DNA from: an uncultured Prevotella sp. | GTDB taxonomy: Bacteria; Bacteroidota; Bacteroidia; Bacteroidales; Bacteroidaceae | NCBI GenBank assembly: GCA_900770515.1 | Contig: CAAHDP010000346.1 | Coordinates: 1-5,703, forward strand | Direction of reading: 5' to 3' | DNA: 5,703 nt | Shown: piece after piece, positions 1 through 5,684 of the stretch | Layout of the letters: each line of letters begins with the position of its first letter | How positions within the stretch are numbered: position 1 is the first letter of the stretch | Translations under genes and position numbers: made by a program | The notes under the pieces: model-generated | Told to the model about the DNA's origin: nothing | Databases searched by the model: none | The model's input: the letters and a program-made list of their open reading frames with translations, nothing else

Positions 1-98
1 ACAGCCTGTGCAAAATCATCAATGTTCAAACTCTCTGCACCCATAGAAGCCAACTGGCGACCGATGCCAATGCCTAAAGCATAACTTACTTTATCCAT
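1..98 (-). CDS. FKBP-type peptidyl-prolyl cis-trans isomerase, N-terminal fragment (runs off left edge)
   Basis: Reading leftward from the ATG at 98-96 gives 32 complete codons, starting MDKVSYALGIGIGRQLASMG, with no stop before the window edge. The pattern DKVSYALG-x-x-IG-x-QL followed by an acidic N-I-D-D-F-A-Q-A stretch is typical of the FKBP_N dimerisation domain found before the FKBP catalytic domain in FklB/FkpA-like prolyl isomerases. No signal peptide is visible, so a cytoplasmic FklB-like enzyme that assists protein folding is more likely than a periplasmic FkpA-like one. The catalytic domain lies outside the window and cannot be judged. The gene is divergent from the sirtuin gene, with 174 bases between the two start codons. 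A -7 box at 169-162 supports expression from this intergenic region. The start is chosen because the family motif begins immediately after it. Family assignment is fairly sure; the exact subfamily is not. Confidence 0.8.
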   Translation of the reverse strand, partial: MDKVSYALGIGIGRQLASMGAESLNIDDFAQA

Positions 99-161
99 AA
101 ATTTATCTTATAACTTTGTTTAATATTCTATATTTTATACTTATTGTCCTTAAAACGAGTG

Positions 162-169
162 CAAAGATA
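162..169 (-). promoter_or_regulatory. Bacteroidetes -7 box for the FKBP gene
   Basis: The minus strand reads TATCTTTG, a full match to the Bacteroidetes -7 consensus TAnnTTTG. It lies 64 bases upstream of the FKBP start codon, which would give an untranslated leader of about 55-60 bases. A -33 TTTG is not clear: the best candidate at 189-184 reads GTTTTC. The call is inference from the consensus and position. Confidence 0.5.
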
Positions 170-212
170 ACATTTTTCTTGCTGAAAACGATGCTATTTA
201 AAGAAAAAATTG

Positions 213-220
213 TAAATTTG
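213..220 (+). promoter_or_regulatory. Bacteroidetes -7 box for the sirtuin gene
   Basis: TAAATTTG matches the TAnnTTTG consensus exactly and lies 52 bases upstream of the sirtuin ATG, giving a leader of roughly 45 bases. No convincing TTTG element is present at the expected 17-23-base spacing upstream. The AT-richness of the region makes a chance match possible, so confidence is moderate. Confidence 0.45.
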
Positions 221-272
221 TGCATTCTTAATAGAAAGATTAAGAAAATATGAATAAATAAAACGTGATAAG

Positions 273-971
273 ATGAAGAAACTCGTATTTTTAACCGGCG
301 CTGGTATGTCTGTGGAGAGTGGTTTCAAAACTTTCCGTGGCAACGATGGATTGTGGGAAAACTATCCTGTGGAACAGATAGCAACCCATGAGGGATGGGA
401 GGCTGACCCTACCCTAGTGACTAACTTCTATAATATGTTGCGCCATAAGCTCTATGCCGCTCAACCCAACGAGGGACATCTGCTTATCAAGGAACTGGAG
501 AAGGATTTCGACGTGACGGTGATTACGCAGAACGTGGATAACCTGCACGAGAAGGCGGGCTCCAAGAACGTGATCCATCTGCATGGAGAACTCTCTAAGG
601 TATGCTCTTCACGCGACCCTTACGACTATCGCTACGTGAAGGAATTGCCAGAGGATGACTGCGAGGTGGAACCTGGCACCAAGGCTGGCGATAGCAGTTT
701 GCTGCGCCCGTTCATCGTCTTCTTCGGCGAGAGCGTTCCGATGATAGAACCTGCTGCCGAAGCGGTGCAGCAAGCCGACATCTTCGTCATCATCGGCACC
801 TCACTCAATGTGTATCCTGCCGCAGGCCTGATTTCATACACCAAGCCTCATATCCCTATCTATCTGATAGACCCAGGTGCCGTGAACACCAATGGATACT
901 ACAAGATTAAGCACATCATGAAGGGGGCTTCTGCCGGCATGAAGGAACTGACAGAAATGCTGGAGAAATAA
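273..971 (+). CDS. cobB: NAD-dependent protein deacylase, CobB-type sirtuin without a canonical zinc site
   Basis: The 232-residue protein is a complete bacterial sirtuin, which removes acyl groups from lysines using NAD+ and releases nicotinamide and O-acyl-ADP-ribose, presumably in the cytoplasm. Visible motifs are GAGMS (9-13) and FRG (21-23) of the NAD-binding loop, TQNVDNLHE (85-93), the catalytic histidine in HLHGE (H104), and GTSLNVYPAAG (175-185) of the Rossmann fold. The region that normally carries two CxxC pairs has only C111 and C130, the only cysteines in the protein, so a four-cysteine zinc site is absent. Where E. coli CobB has YNAR, whose Tyr and Arg contact succinyl or malonyl groups, this protein has Y53-N-M-L56 followed by R57, so its acyl preference is uncertain. 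From memory, other Bacteroidales sirtuins also lack the cysteines. The ATG at 273 is chosen because the NAD-binding motif begins at residue 8. No Shine-Dalgarno site is evident. It appears monocistronic. Confidence 0.92.
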   Translation: MKKLVFLTGAGMSVESGFKTFRGNDGLWENYPVEQIATHEGWEADPTLVTNFYNMLRHKLYAAQPNEGHLLIKELEKDFDVTVITQNVDNLHEKAGSKNVIHLHGELSKVCSSRDPYDYRYVKELPEDDCEVEPGTKAGDSSLLRPFIVFFGESVPMIEPAAEAVQQADIFVIIGTSLNVYPAAGLISYTKPHIPIYLIDPGAVNTNGYYKIKHIMKGASAGMKELTEMLEK

Positions 972-1015
972 AAAGAATTGGAAAAAATCTAGAAATTATC
1001 AAAGCATAAAAACTG

Positions 1016-1054
1016 AAAGAGGAGGCATCAACCGATGTCTCCTCTTTTGCTTTT
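1016..1054 (+). terminator. Rho-independent terminator of the sirtuin gene, possibly bidirectional
   Basis: Arms at 1016-1029 and 1034-1047 form a 14-bp stem around an AACC loop, with one G-T pair (1025/1038) and otherwise perfect pairing, followed by the T-rich tail TTTTGCTTTT. It starts 45 bases after the sirtuin stop. In the plus-strand RNA the odd pair is a G-U wobble; in the minus-strand RNA it becomes a C-A mismatch, so the plus direction is favoured. The transporter gene converges from the right and ends at 1094. No other terminator is visible for it, and the minus-strand tail (TTTCAGTTTTT) could allow this hairpin to stop both transcripts. Confidence 0.85.
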
Positions 1055-1093
1055 ATCGCCTTTTGGCTTCTTTGTATTATATCGAAATGCCGA

Positions 1094-2803
1094 TTATGCC
1101 GATGCTCTCGTTCCCATACGTGCCTCGGCTACGTTTACCACGTAGTCGCCGAGCTTCTCGCACTCCTGAATGATATCCATATACAGGGTGCCTACGCCGT
1201 AGGTGTAGAGATGGTTATCCACATCGTCCAGATTCTGGTTTCTCAACTGCGTACGGAAGTTGTTGATTTCCGTCTCAATATTATAGGTATGGTTCATGTT
1301 GATAGTCTGGCGATCGTGGGCAAACATATAGTTCATCTGGGTCAATGACTCATCTACCAGCTTAAACATCTGATGGATATTCTCATTCTGCTTTGCCGTG
1401 AACTCTTCCTTGTTCTCTCCCTTGCGCTTGATGGTGCGGGCAAGATTGTAGCAGCTGTCACCAATACTCTCTATCTCAGAAATAGCACGCAACATCGAAC
1501 GGATCTTCGCCTTGGTATCATCGCTGAGATGAGCATCGCTCACCTGGTCGAGATACTTGGCTATCTCTATCTCCATATTATCGGAAATACCCTCGTACTT
1601 CTCGATGCGCTCATAGAGCTTATCGAAAGTCTTGGCATCCTGGGTATCCAGCAACTCGTTCACCATACTGAACATACGGTGGATGCGCTCGCCGAAACTG
1701 CCAATCTCCTTCTGTGCCTCGAAGACCGAAAGCTCCGGTGTCTTCATGATACCCGACTGGATAAAGCGCAGGCGGAAATCCTCATCCTCCTTGTCAGCCT
1801 TAGGCTTGATAAGCTGGCAAACCACCTTTTCCAACTGCGGGATAAACCAGATGAGTACACCCGTATTGCAGACATTGAAGCAGGTGTGGAACATCGCCAG
1901 GACGATAGGCAACAAAGTAGCCTTCTGGGCTGCCGACATGCTGCCATTAGGATCATACCCCACAATAGAGCAGACGAAATCTACAAAAGGATAGAACAGG
2001 CAGAGAACCCAGATTACACCAAACACATTGAACACCAGATGCGCCAGGGCGGCACGGCGGGCCTGTGCATTGGCACCCAAGGCTGCAAGATTGGCAGTGG
2101 CTGTGGTTCCGATGTTCTCACCCATCACCAGGGCAATACCCAGATAGATAGGGAGTACGCCCGTAGAACAGAGCAGGATGGTAATCGCCATCACCGCTGC
2201 CGAACTCTGCACGATGCAGGTGATAAGCGTACCTATCAGCAGGAAGACCACGATGGTAAAATGGCTCTTCGTATCGAAGGAACCGAAGAAGTCGATAACT
2301 GCCGGATTATGCTCCAGGTCGAGTGCCTTACCCGCACTGCTCAACAATACGAGCGAGAAGAAGAGGAAGGCGATACCAAAGAGGAAATCTCCGAAATAAC
2401 GGCGCTTCTTGCTATATATCAGCATGATGCCGAGGAAGAACGCCGGGAACACGACGATGGTTAAATCTACATTATAACCCAGCGACATAATCCATGCCGT
2501 AAAGGTGGTACCGATGTTGGCACCCATAATCACGGAAATGGCCTGCGCCAAGGTGAGCAAACCCGCATTCACGAAAGAAACCGTCATGACGGTGGTTGCA
2601 GAGGAACTCTGAACGGCACAGGTAATAAAGGTACCGGTAAGCATTCCCGTAAACCGGTTGGTAGTCATCGCTCCTAAAATGTGGCGCAACTGAGATCCTG
2701 CCATCTTCTGCAAGGCCTCACTCATCACCTTCATACCATAGATGAGCAACGCCAGAGAACCGAGAATCTGAAAAAAAATCACAAGATATTGACTTGTATC
2801 CAT
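1094..2803 (-). CDS. Na+/phosphate cotransporter family protein with C-terminal PhoU-like domain
   Basis: This 569-residue inner-membrane protein belongs to the NptA/YjbB (Na/Pi cotransporter, PF02690-type) family, which moves inorganic phosphate coupled to sodium. The membrane part (about 1-330) has roughly eight to ten hydrophobic segments and shows the family's internal duplication: QSSSATT (65-71) with GANIGTT (94-100), then QSSAA (199-203) with GENIGTT (228-234). The hydrophilic part (about 360-560) is a PhoU-like helical domain with two copies of the acidic metal-binding pattern ExxxDxxxN, at E445/D449/N453 and E549/D553/N557. Fusion of the two parts is usual for the family, and the length is typical. 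Direction of transport cannot be told from sequence; E. coli YjbB has been linked to phosphate export. The ATG at 2803 precedes the first membrane helix directly, with no signal peptide or clear ribosome site. It is divergent from the RNase R gene and convergent with the sirtuin gene. Confidence 0.93.
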   Translation of the reverse strand: MDTSQYLVIFFQILGSLALLIYGMKVMSEALQKMAGSQLRHILGAMTTNRFTGMLTGTFITCAVQSSSATTVMTVSFVNAGLLTLAQAISVIMGANIGTTFTAWIMSLGYNVDLTIVVFPAFFLGIMLIYSKKRRYFGDFLFGIAFLFFSLVLLSSAGKALDLEHNPAVIDFFGSFDTKSHFTIVVFLLIGTLITCIVQSSAAVMAITILLCSTGVLPIYLGIALVMGENIGTTATANLAALGANAQARRAALAHLVFNVFGVIWVLCLFYPFVDFVCSIVGYDPNGSMSAAQKATLLPIVLAMFHTCFNVCNTGVLIWFIPQLEKVVCQLIKPKADKEDEDFRLRFIQSGIMKTPELSVFEAQKEIGSFGERIHRMFSMVNELLDTQDAKTFDKLYERIEKYEGISDNMEIEIAKYLDQVSDAHLSDDTKAKIRSMLRAISEIESIGDSCYNLARTIKRKGENKEEFTAKQNENIHQMFKLVDESLTQMNYMFAHDRQTINMNHTYNIETEINNFRTQLRNQNLDDVDNHLYTYGVGTLYMDIIQECEKLGDYVVNVAEARMGTRASA

Positions 2804-2844
2804 AATTAATTGTATTTGTGGAAATGTTTGTTACGTTTCGGTTG

Positions 2845-2876
2845 CAAATATAATAAGAAATCCGCTGATTACGAAA
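2845..2876 (-). promoter_or_regulatory. Promoter of the Na+/phosphate cotransporter gene
   Basis: The minus strand carries TATATTTG at 2852-2845, a full match to TAnnTTTG. Twenty bases upstream, at 2876-2873, it has TTTC, one mismatch from the TTTG -33 element. Transcription would start near 2838, giving a leader of about 35 bases before the ATG at 2803. This is inference from the Bacteroidetes consensus, spacing and position. Confidence 0.6.
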
Positions 2877-2895
2877 TATCTGTGACGGATATTTC
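2873..2895. promoter_or_regulatory. Inverted repeat over the transporter -33 element (candidate operator)
   Basis: The arms GAAATATC (2873-2880) and GATATTTC (2888-2895) are perfect 8-bp inverted repeats separated by 7 bases, giving about 15 bp centre to centre between half-sites. The left arm contains the proposed -33 element of the cotransporter promoter. This is the usual size and place for a dimeric regulator site, but the arms are AT-rich and no regulator is encoded nearby. Confidence 0.4.
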
Positions 2896-2898
2896 AAA

Positions 2899-2917
2899 TT
2901 GTAACAGCATTGTAACA
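2899..2917. promoter_or_regulatory. 11-bp-spaced direct repeat TTGTAACA upstream of the transporter promoter (Pho-box-like candidate)
   Basis: TTGTAACA occurs identically at 2899-2906 and 2910-2917, exactly 11 bp apart, or one helical turn. Direct repeats at this spacing are the layout of PhoB/PhoP-type response-regulator sites in other bacteria, and the downstream gene is a phosphate transporter. The pair is centred about 70 bp upstream of the predicted transporter start site. Related heptamers lie in the same region: TGTTACG at 2829-2835 and TGTTACA at 3044-3050. The regulatory role is inference. Confidence 0.35.
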
Positions 2918-2966
2918 TCAAAGGCGTTCCCAACCCCCAAAAGAAGCAGAAACATCGCTGTAGAAA

Positions 2967-3001
2967 AGAAGAAGCATACACCTTTCCTCTACGCTTCTTC
3001 T
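2967..3001. repeat. Inverted repeat AGAAGAAGC / GCTTCTTCT in the divergent intergenic region
   Basis: Perfect 9-bp arms at 2967-2975 and 2993-3001 flank a 17-base loop. An extra left-arm copy, AAGAAGCA, lies at 2941-2948, so the right arm could pair with either copy. In the minus-strand direction the stem is followed by a T-rich run; in the plus direction it is not. I see no gene that would need a terminator here, and its role is unknown. The rest of this 352-base gap contains A-rich tracts and the sites listed separately. Confidence 0.4.
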
Positions 3002-3085
3002 ACTCTGAAAAAAGGAGAAAAAGGCGGATTTTATAGCCGATAATGTTACATATTTGATAAAAAACAAAAAAAGTTGCCAATAAAC

Positions 3086-3116
3086 TTTGTAGTCTCCATT
3101 TTTTTTTGTTTCTTTG
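3086..3116 (+). promoter_or_regulatory. Promoter of the RNase R gene
   Basis: TTTG at 3086-3089 is followed after exactly 19 bases by TTTCTTTG at 3109-3116, one mismatch from the -7 consensus TAnnTTTG. This spacing is the Bacteroidetes optimum. Transcription would start near 3122, leaving a leader of about 34 bases before the ATG at 3156. The spacer contains nine consecutive T residues (3099-3107). This site also argues against a TTG start at 3114, which would lie inside the promoter. Confidence 0.6.
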
Positions 3117-3155
3117 CCTTATAAAACTATTAACAGTCATATAACAGACATCATT

Positions 3156-5453
3156 ATGGGAAAAGGTAAAAAAGGCGGCAAGAGAATGAACAAGGCGCAG
3201 CTCACCGAGATTCTGCAGGAATTCTTTGCCCAAAGGCCGGGCGAAACGCTCAGCTTTAAAGAAATATTCCGTTCCCTCCATCTCACTACGCATCCGCTCA
3301 AGATGCTGGCTATCGACATCATGGAGGAAATGGCATGGGATGACTATCTGGCTAAGGTAAGTGACAACTCTTACAGACTGAACCAGAGTGTCCAGGTGAT
3401 GGAAGGCAAGTTTGTAAGAAAGGCAAACGGTAAAAACTCCGTCATCCCGGATGGCGAAGAGAATCCTATCTTCGTTTCCGAACGTAACTCGATGGGAGCG
3501 CTCAATGGCGACCGTGTGGAATTCACCTTCCTCGCACGCCGAAAGAACCACATCAAGGAGGCGCAGGTCAACAAAATCCTGGAACGTGCCAAGGATACGT
3601 TCGTGGGACGACTGAAAGTGGATAAGGATCTGGCTTACCTCGTTACACCGAGCGACGTATTCGCCCACAACATCATCATTCCTAGAAGAAAGGTGAAGGG
3701 CGGAAAAACCGACGACAAGGCGGTGGTTCGCATCATCGAATGGCCAGACGGAGAAAACAAAAGTCCTATCGGTGAGGTGGTGGACATCCTCGGTCAAAAG
3801 GGCGACAACGATGTGGAGATGAACTCCATCCTCGCACAGTATGGTCTGCCTTACAAGTATCCGAAGAACGTTGAGGATGCTGCCAACAAGATTTCGGGCG
3901 AAATCACAGAACAGGATTACAAGGAGCGTGAAGACTTCCGCAAGGTATTCACCTGCACCATCGACCCGAAGGATGCCAAAGACTTTGACGATGCCTTGAG
4001 CATCCAGAGATTGGAGAATGGCAACTGGCAGGTGGGTGTTCACATCGCAGATGTTTCGCACTACGTCACGGAGGGCAGCATCATCGACAAGGAAGCCGTG
4101 AAACGTGCCACTTCTGTCTATCTCGTAGATCGCACCATCCCGATGCTTCCTGAGCGTCTCTGCAACTTCATCTGCTCACTTCGTCCTAACGAGGAAAAAC
4201 TGGCATATAGCGTCATCTTCGAACTCGACAACAATGCCGAAGTCAAGAACTACCGCATCGTGCACACCGTCATCGAGAGCGACCGACGCTATAAATATGA
4301 AGAGGTACAGGAACTCCTCGAAGCCAATGGCGTGGTGGATGGAACCGGCGAACCGGCTCCGGCAGAAACCAAGGAGCATCCATATCAGGGTGAGAACGCT
4401 CTGCAGCTCATCACACTTGACAGACTGGCAAAGAAACTTCGTGCCGCTAGATTCAAGAACGGTGCCGTGAAGTTCGACCGAGAGGAACTGCATTTCGATA
4501 TCGACGAGAAGGGTAAACCTATCAGCTGCTACTACAAGCGCTCAAAGGATGCCAACAAACTCGTAGAGGAATTCATGCTCCTCGCCAACCGCACGGTGGC
4601 TGAGAGCATCGGAAAGGTAAAGAAGGGCAAGAAGCCAAAGACACTTCCTTACCGTATTCACGACAATCCAGACCCACAGAAGCTGGAAACCCTGCGTGAG
4701 TTCGTTGTGAAGTTTGGCTATAAGATGAAAACCGAGGGCACCAAGGGTGCCACAGCCAGAAGTCTGAACAAGCTGATGGCAGACTGCGAAGGTAAGCCAG
4801 AGAACAACCTCATCCAGATGGTAGCTCTCCGTGCAATGATGAAGGCAAAGTATTCCGTTCATAACATCGGTCACTTCGGTCTGGCTTTCGAGTACTACAC
4901 ACACTTCACCTCTCCAATCCGCCGTTATCCGGACACGATGGTACACCGCTTGCTTACCAAGTACGCACAAGGCGGCAGAAGTGCCAACGAGAAGCATTAC
5001 GAGGAACTCTGTGAGCATTGCTCCGACATGGAGCAGATTGCACAGAATGCAGAACGAGACAGTATTAAATATAAGATGGTAGAATTCATGGGCGACAAGC
5101 TCGGTGAGGAATTCGATGCCCACATCAGCGGCATTACTTCTTACGGTATCTATGCAACCATTGATGAGAACCATTGCGAAGGAATGATTCCGATGCGAGA
5201 CATCGCAGACGATTATTACGACTTTGACGAGAAGAACTTCTGTCTGATTGGTCGTCGTCATCACAACAAGTATCAATTAGGTGATGCGATCCGCATCAAG
5301 GTGGCGCAAGCCAACCTGGAGAAGAAGCAGTTGGATTTCGCCCTAGCCGGCGATTCTGCTCCTGTACGCAAGGAAAAGCCTGCAGCCAATACTACTTCCA
5401 GCAAAGCGAAGAAGTCGAAGCAGAAGACACGTAATCACCGTAAAAACAAATAA
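3156..5453 (+). CDS. rnr: Ribonuclease R, 3'-5' exoribonuclease (RNase II/VacB family)
   Basis: The 765-residue protein is a full-length RNase R, which degrades structured RNA processively from the 3' end and acts in mRNA turnover and rRNA and tmRNA quality control. Numbered from the ATG at 3156, the domains are a winged-helix-like N-terminus (about 11-80), two OB cold-shock domains (about 85-225), the RNB catalytic domain (about 255-600), an S1 RNA-binding domain (about 646-730), and a lysine/arginine-rich tail (736-765) as in other RNase R proteins. The catalytic cluster TIDPKDAKDFDD provides D270, D276, D278 and D279, equivalent to D272, D278, D280 and D281 of E. coli RNase R. Other signatures are YRIHDNPDP (499-507) and TSPIRRY (585-591). 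The frame stays open upstream to a TTG at 3114, but that overlaps the promoter. An ATG at 3186 is the alternative; the basic MGKGKKGGKRMNK start seems usual for Bacteroidales. It is a single-gene unit with its own terminator. Confidence 0.95.
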   Translation: MGKGKKGGKRMNKAQLTEILQEFFAQRPGETLSFKEIFRSLHLTTHPLKMLAIDIMEEMAWDDYLAKVSDNSYRLNQSVQVMEGKFVRKANGKNSVIPDGEENPIFVSERNSMGALNGDRVEFTFLARRKNHIKEAQVNKILERAKDTFVGRLKVDKDLAYLVTPSDVFAHNIIIPRRKVKGGKTDDKAVVRIIEWPDGENKSPIGEVVDILGQKGDNDVEMNSILAQYGLPYKYPKNVEDAANKISGEITEQDYKEREDFRKVFTCTIDPKDAKDFDDALSIQRLENGNWQVGVHIADVSHYVTEGSIIDKEAVKRATSVYLVDRTIPMLPERLCNFICSLRPNEEKLAYSVIFELDNNAEVKNYRIVHTVIESDRRYKYEEVQELLEANGVVDGTGEPAPAETKEHPYQGENALQLITLDRLAKKLRAARFKNGAVKFDREELHFDIDEKGKPISCYYKRSKDANKLVEEFMLLANRTVAESIGKVKKGKKPKTLPYRIHDNPDPQKLETLREFVVKFGYKMKTEGTKGATARSLNKLMADCEGKPENNLIQMVALRAMMKAKYSVHNIGHFGLAFEYYTHFTSPIRRYPDTMVHRLLTKYAQGGRSANEKHYEELCEHCSDMEQIAQNAERDSIKYKMVEFMGDKLGEEFDAHISGITSYGIYATIDENHCEGMIPMRDIADDYYDFDEKNFCLIGRRHHNKYQLGDAIRIKVAQANLEKKQLDFALAGDSAPVRKEKPAANTTSSKAKKSKQKTRNHRKNK

Positions 5454-5460
5454 TATCAAA

Positions 5461-5495
5461 CTGGGCTACCCCCATGAGGGCAGCCCAGTTTTTTT
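5461..5495 (+). terminator. Rho-independent terminator of the RNase R gene
   Basis: It begins seven bases after the stop codon. The arms CTGGGCT (5461-5467) and AGCCCAG (5482-5488) pair perfectly, an inner CCC/GGG extends the stem after one mismatch, and seven T residues follow (5489-5495). The GC-rich stem and immediate T run make it a strong intrinsic terminator in the plus direction. Confidence 0.93.
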
Positions 5496-5499
5496 ATAT

Positions 5500-5562
5500 A
5501 TCTGCGTCATCCAGACCGAACAGGTCTAAAATCTGCGTCATCCCAGACCGAATAGGTCTAAA
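5500..5562. repeat. Two tandem copies of a 31/32-base unit containing a small hairpin
   Basis: Unit 1 (5500-5530) and unit 2 (5531-5562) are nearly identical: both start ATCTGCGTCATC and end GGTCTAAA. They differ by one extra C and one C/T change. Each contains the inverted repeat AGACC-GAAYA-GGTCT (5513-5527 and 5545-5559), in which the only difference falls in the loop. The units lie in noncoding DNA between the RNase R terminator and the rRNA operon terminator. Confidence 0.75.
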
Positions 5563-5635
5563 ATCTGTGAAATCTGTGGGAAAAAAAGAAAAGCAGCAAA
5601 GAAAAAATCTGCGTCATCTGCGAAATCTGCGTGAC
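5563..5635. repeat. Degenerate 9-base ATCTGYGWM repeats
   Basis: ATCTGTGAA (5563-5571) and ATCTGTGGG (5572-5580) are followed, after an A-rich spacer, by ATCTGCGTC (5607-5615), ATCTGCGAA (5616-5624) and ATCTGCGTGAC (5625-5635), all in strict 9-base register within each cluster. The start of the 31/32-base units upstream is the same ATCTGCGTC. From memory, this kind of element is scattered in intergenic DNA of Prevotella and relatives and often produces spurious small open reading frames. Confidence 0.7.
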
Positions 5636-5671
5636 AAAAAAAAGCCCCGACTACTTTCGTAATCGAGGCTT
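5636..5671 (-). terminator. Rho-independent terminator of the minus-strand rRNA operon
   Basis: Arms at 5671-5659 and 5654-5642 form a 13-bp stem with a GAAA tetraloop in the minus-strand RNA, followed by a run of eight U (plus-strand A 5636-5643, of which two are in the stem). In minus-strand RNA all 13 pairs form, two as G-U wobbles. In plus-strand RNA those two become C-A mismatches, so the direction is clear. It lies about 13 bases after the end of the 5S rRNA. Confidence 0.88.
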
Positions 5672-5684
5672 CCTGATAAAAGAA

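Noticed and set aside
250..261. A three-codon ATG-AAT-AAA-TAA frame in the sirtuin leader, considered as a leader peptide
   Set aside because: It is too short, has no ribosome site, and is expected by chance in such AT-rich sequence.
1373..2464. A 363-codon open frame on the plus strand opposite the transporter gene
   Set aside because: It lies entirely inside the well-supported Na/Pi cotransporter gene, resembles no known family, is rich in His/Arg/Glu patterns typical of antisense translation, and has no promoter or start signal.
2810..3043. Short open frames in the nptA-rnr intergenic region (77 codons plus strand, 87 codons minus strand)
   Set aside because: Both cross promoter elements and simple A-rich sequence, look unlike proteins, and have no ribosome site or conserved motif. 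The region is better explained as regulatory.
3114..3155. An upstream TTG start adding 14 residues to RNase R
   Set aside because: The TTG overlaps the predicted -7 box (3109-3116), so it would precede the transcription start. The added residues do not look like the family's N-terminus.
3000..4061. A 353-codon open frame on the minus strand opposite the 5' part of rnr
   Set aside because: It is antisense to the conserved RNase R domains, has no recognisable motif, and its end runs through the rnr promoter region. Best explained by codon bias of rnr.
4542..5276. A 244-codon open frame on the minus strand opposite the 3' part of rnr
   Set aside because: It lies antisense to the RNB and S1 domains, has no recognisable family motif and lacks a promoter.
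5513..5559. The two hairpin-bearing units considered as a CRISPR array
   Set aside because: Only two directly adjacent copies exist, with no unique spacers between them and no cas genes nearby.
5474..5662. A 62-codon plus-strand open frame after rnr
   Set aside because: It begins inside the rnr terminator, runs through the ATCTGCG repeats and ends inside the rRNA terminator. The translated repeats explain its composition; not a gene.
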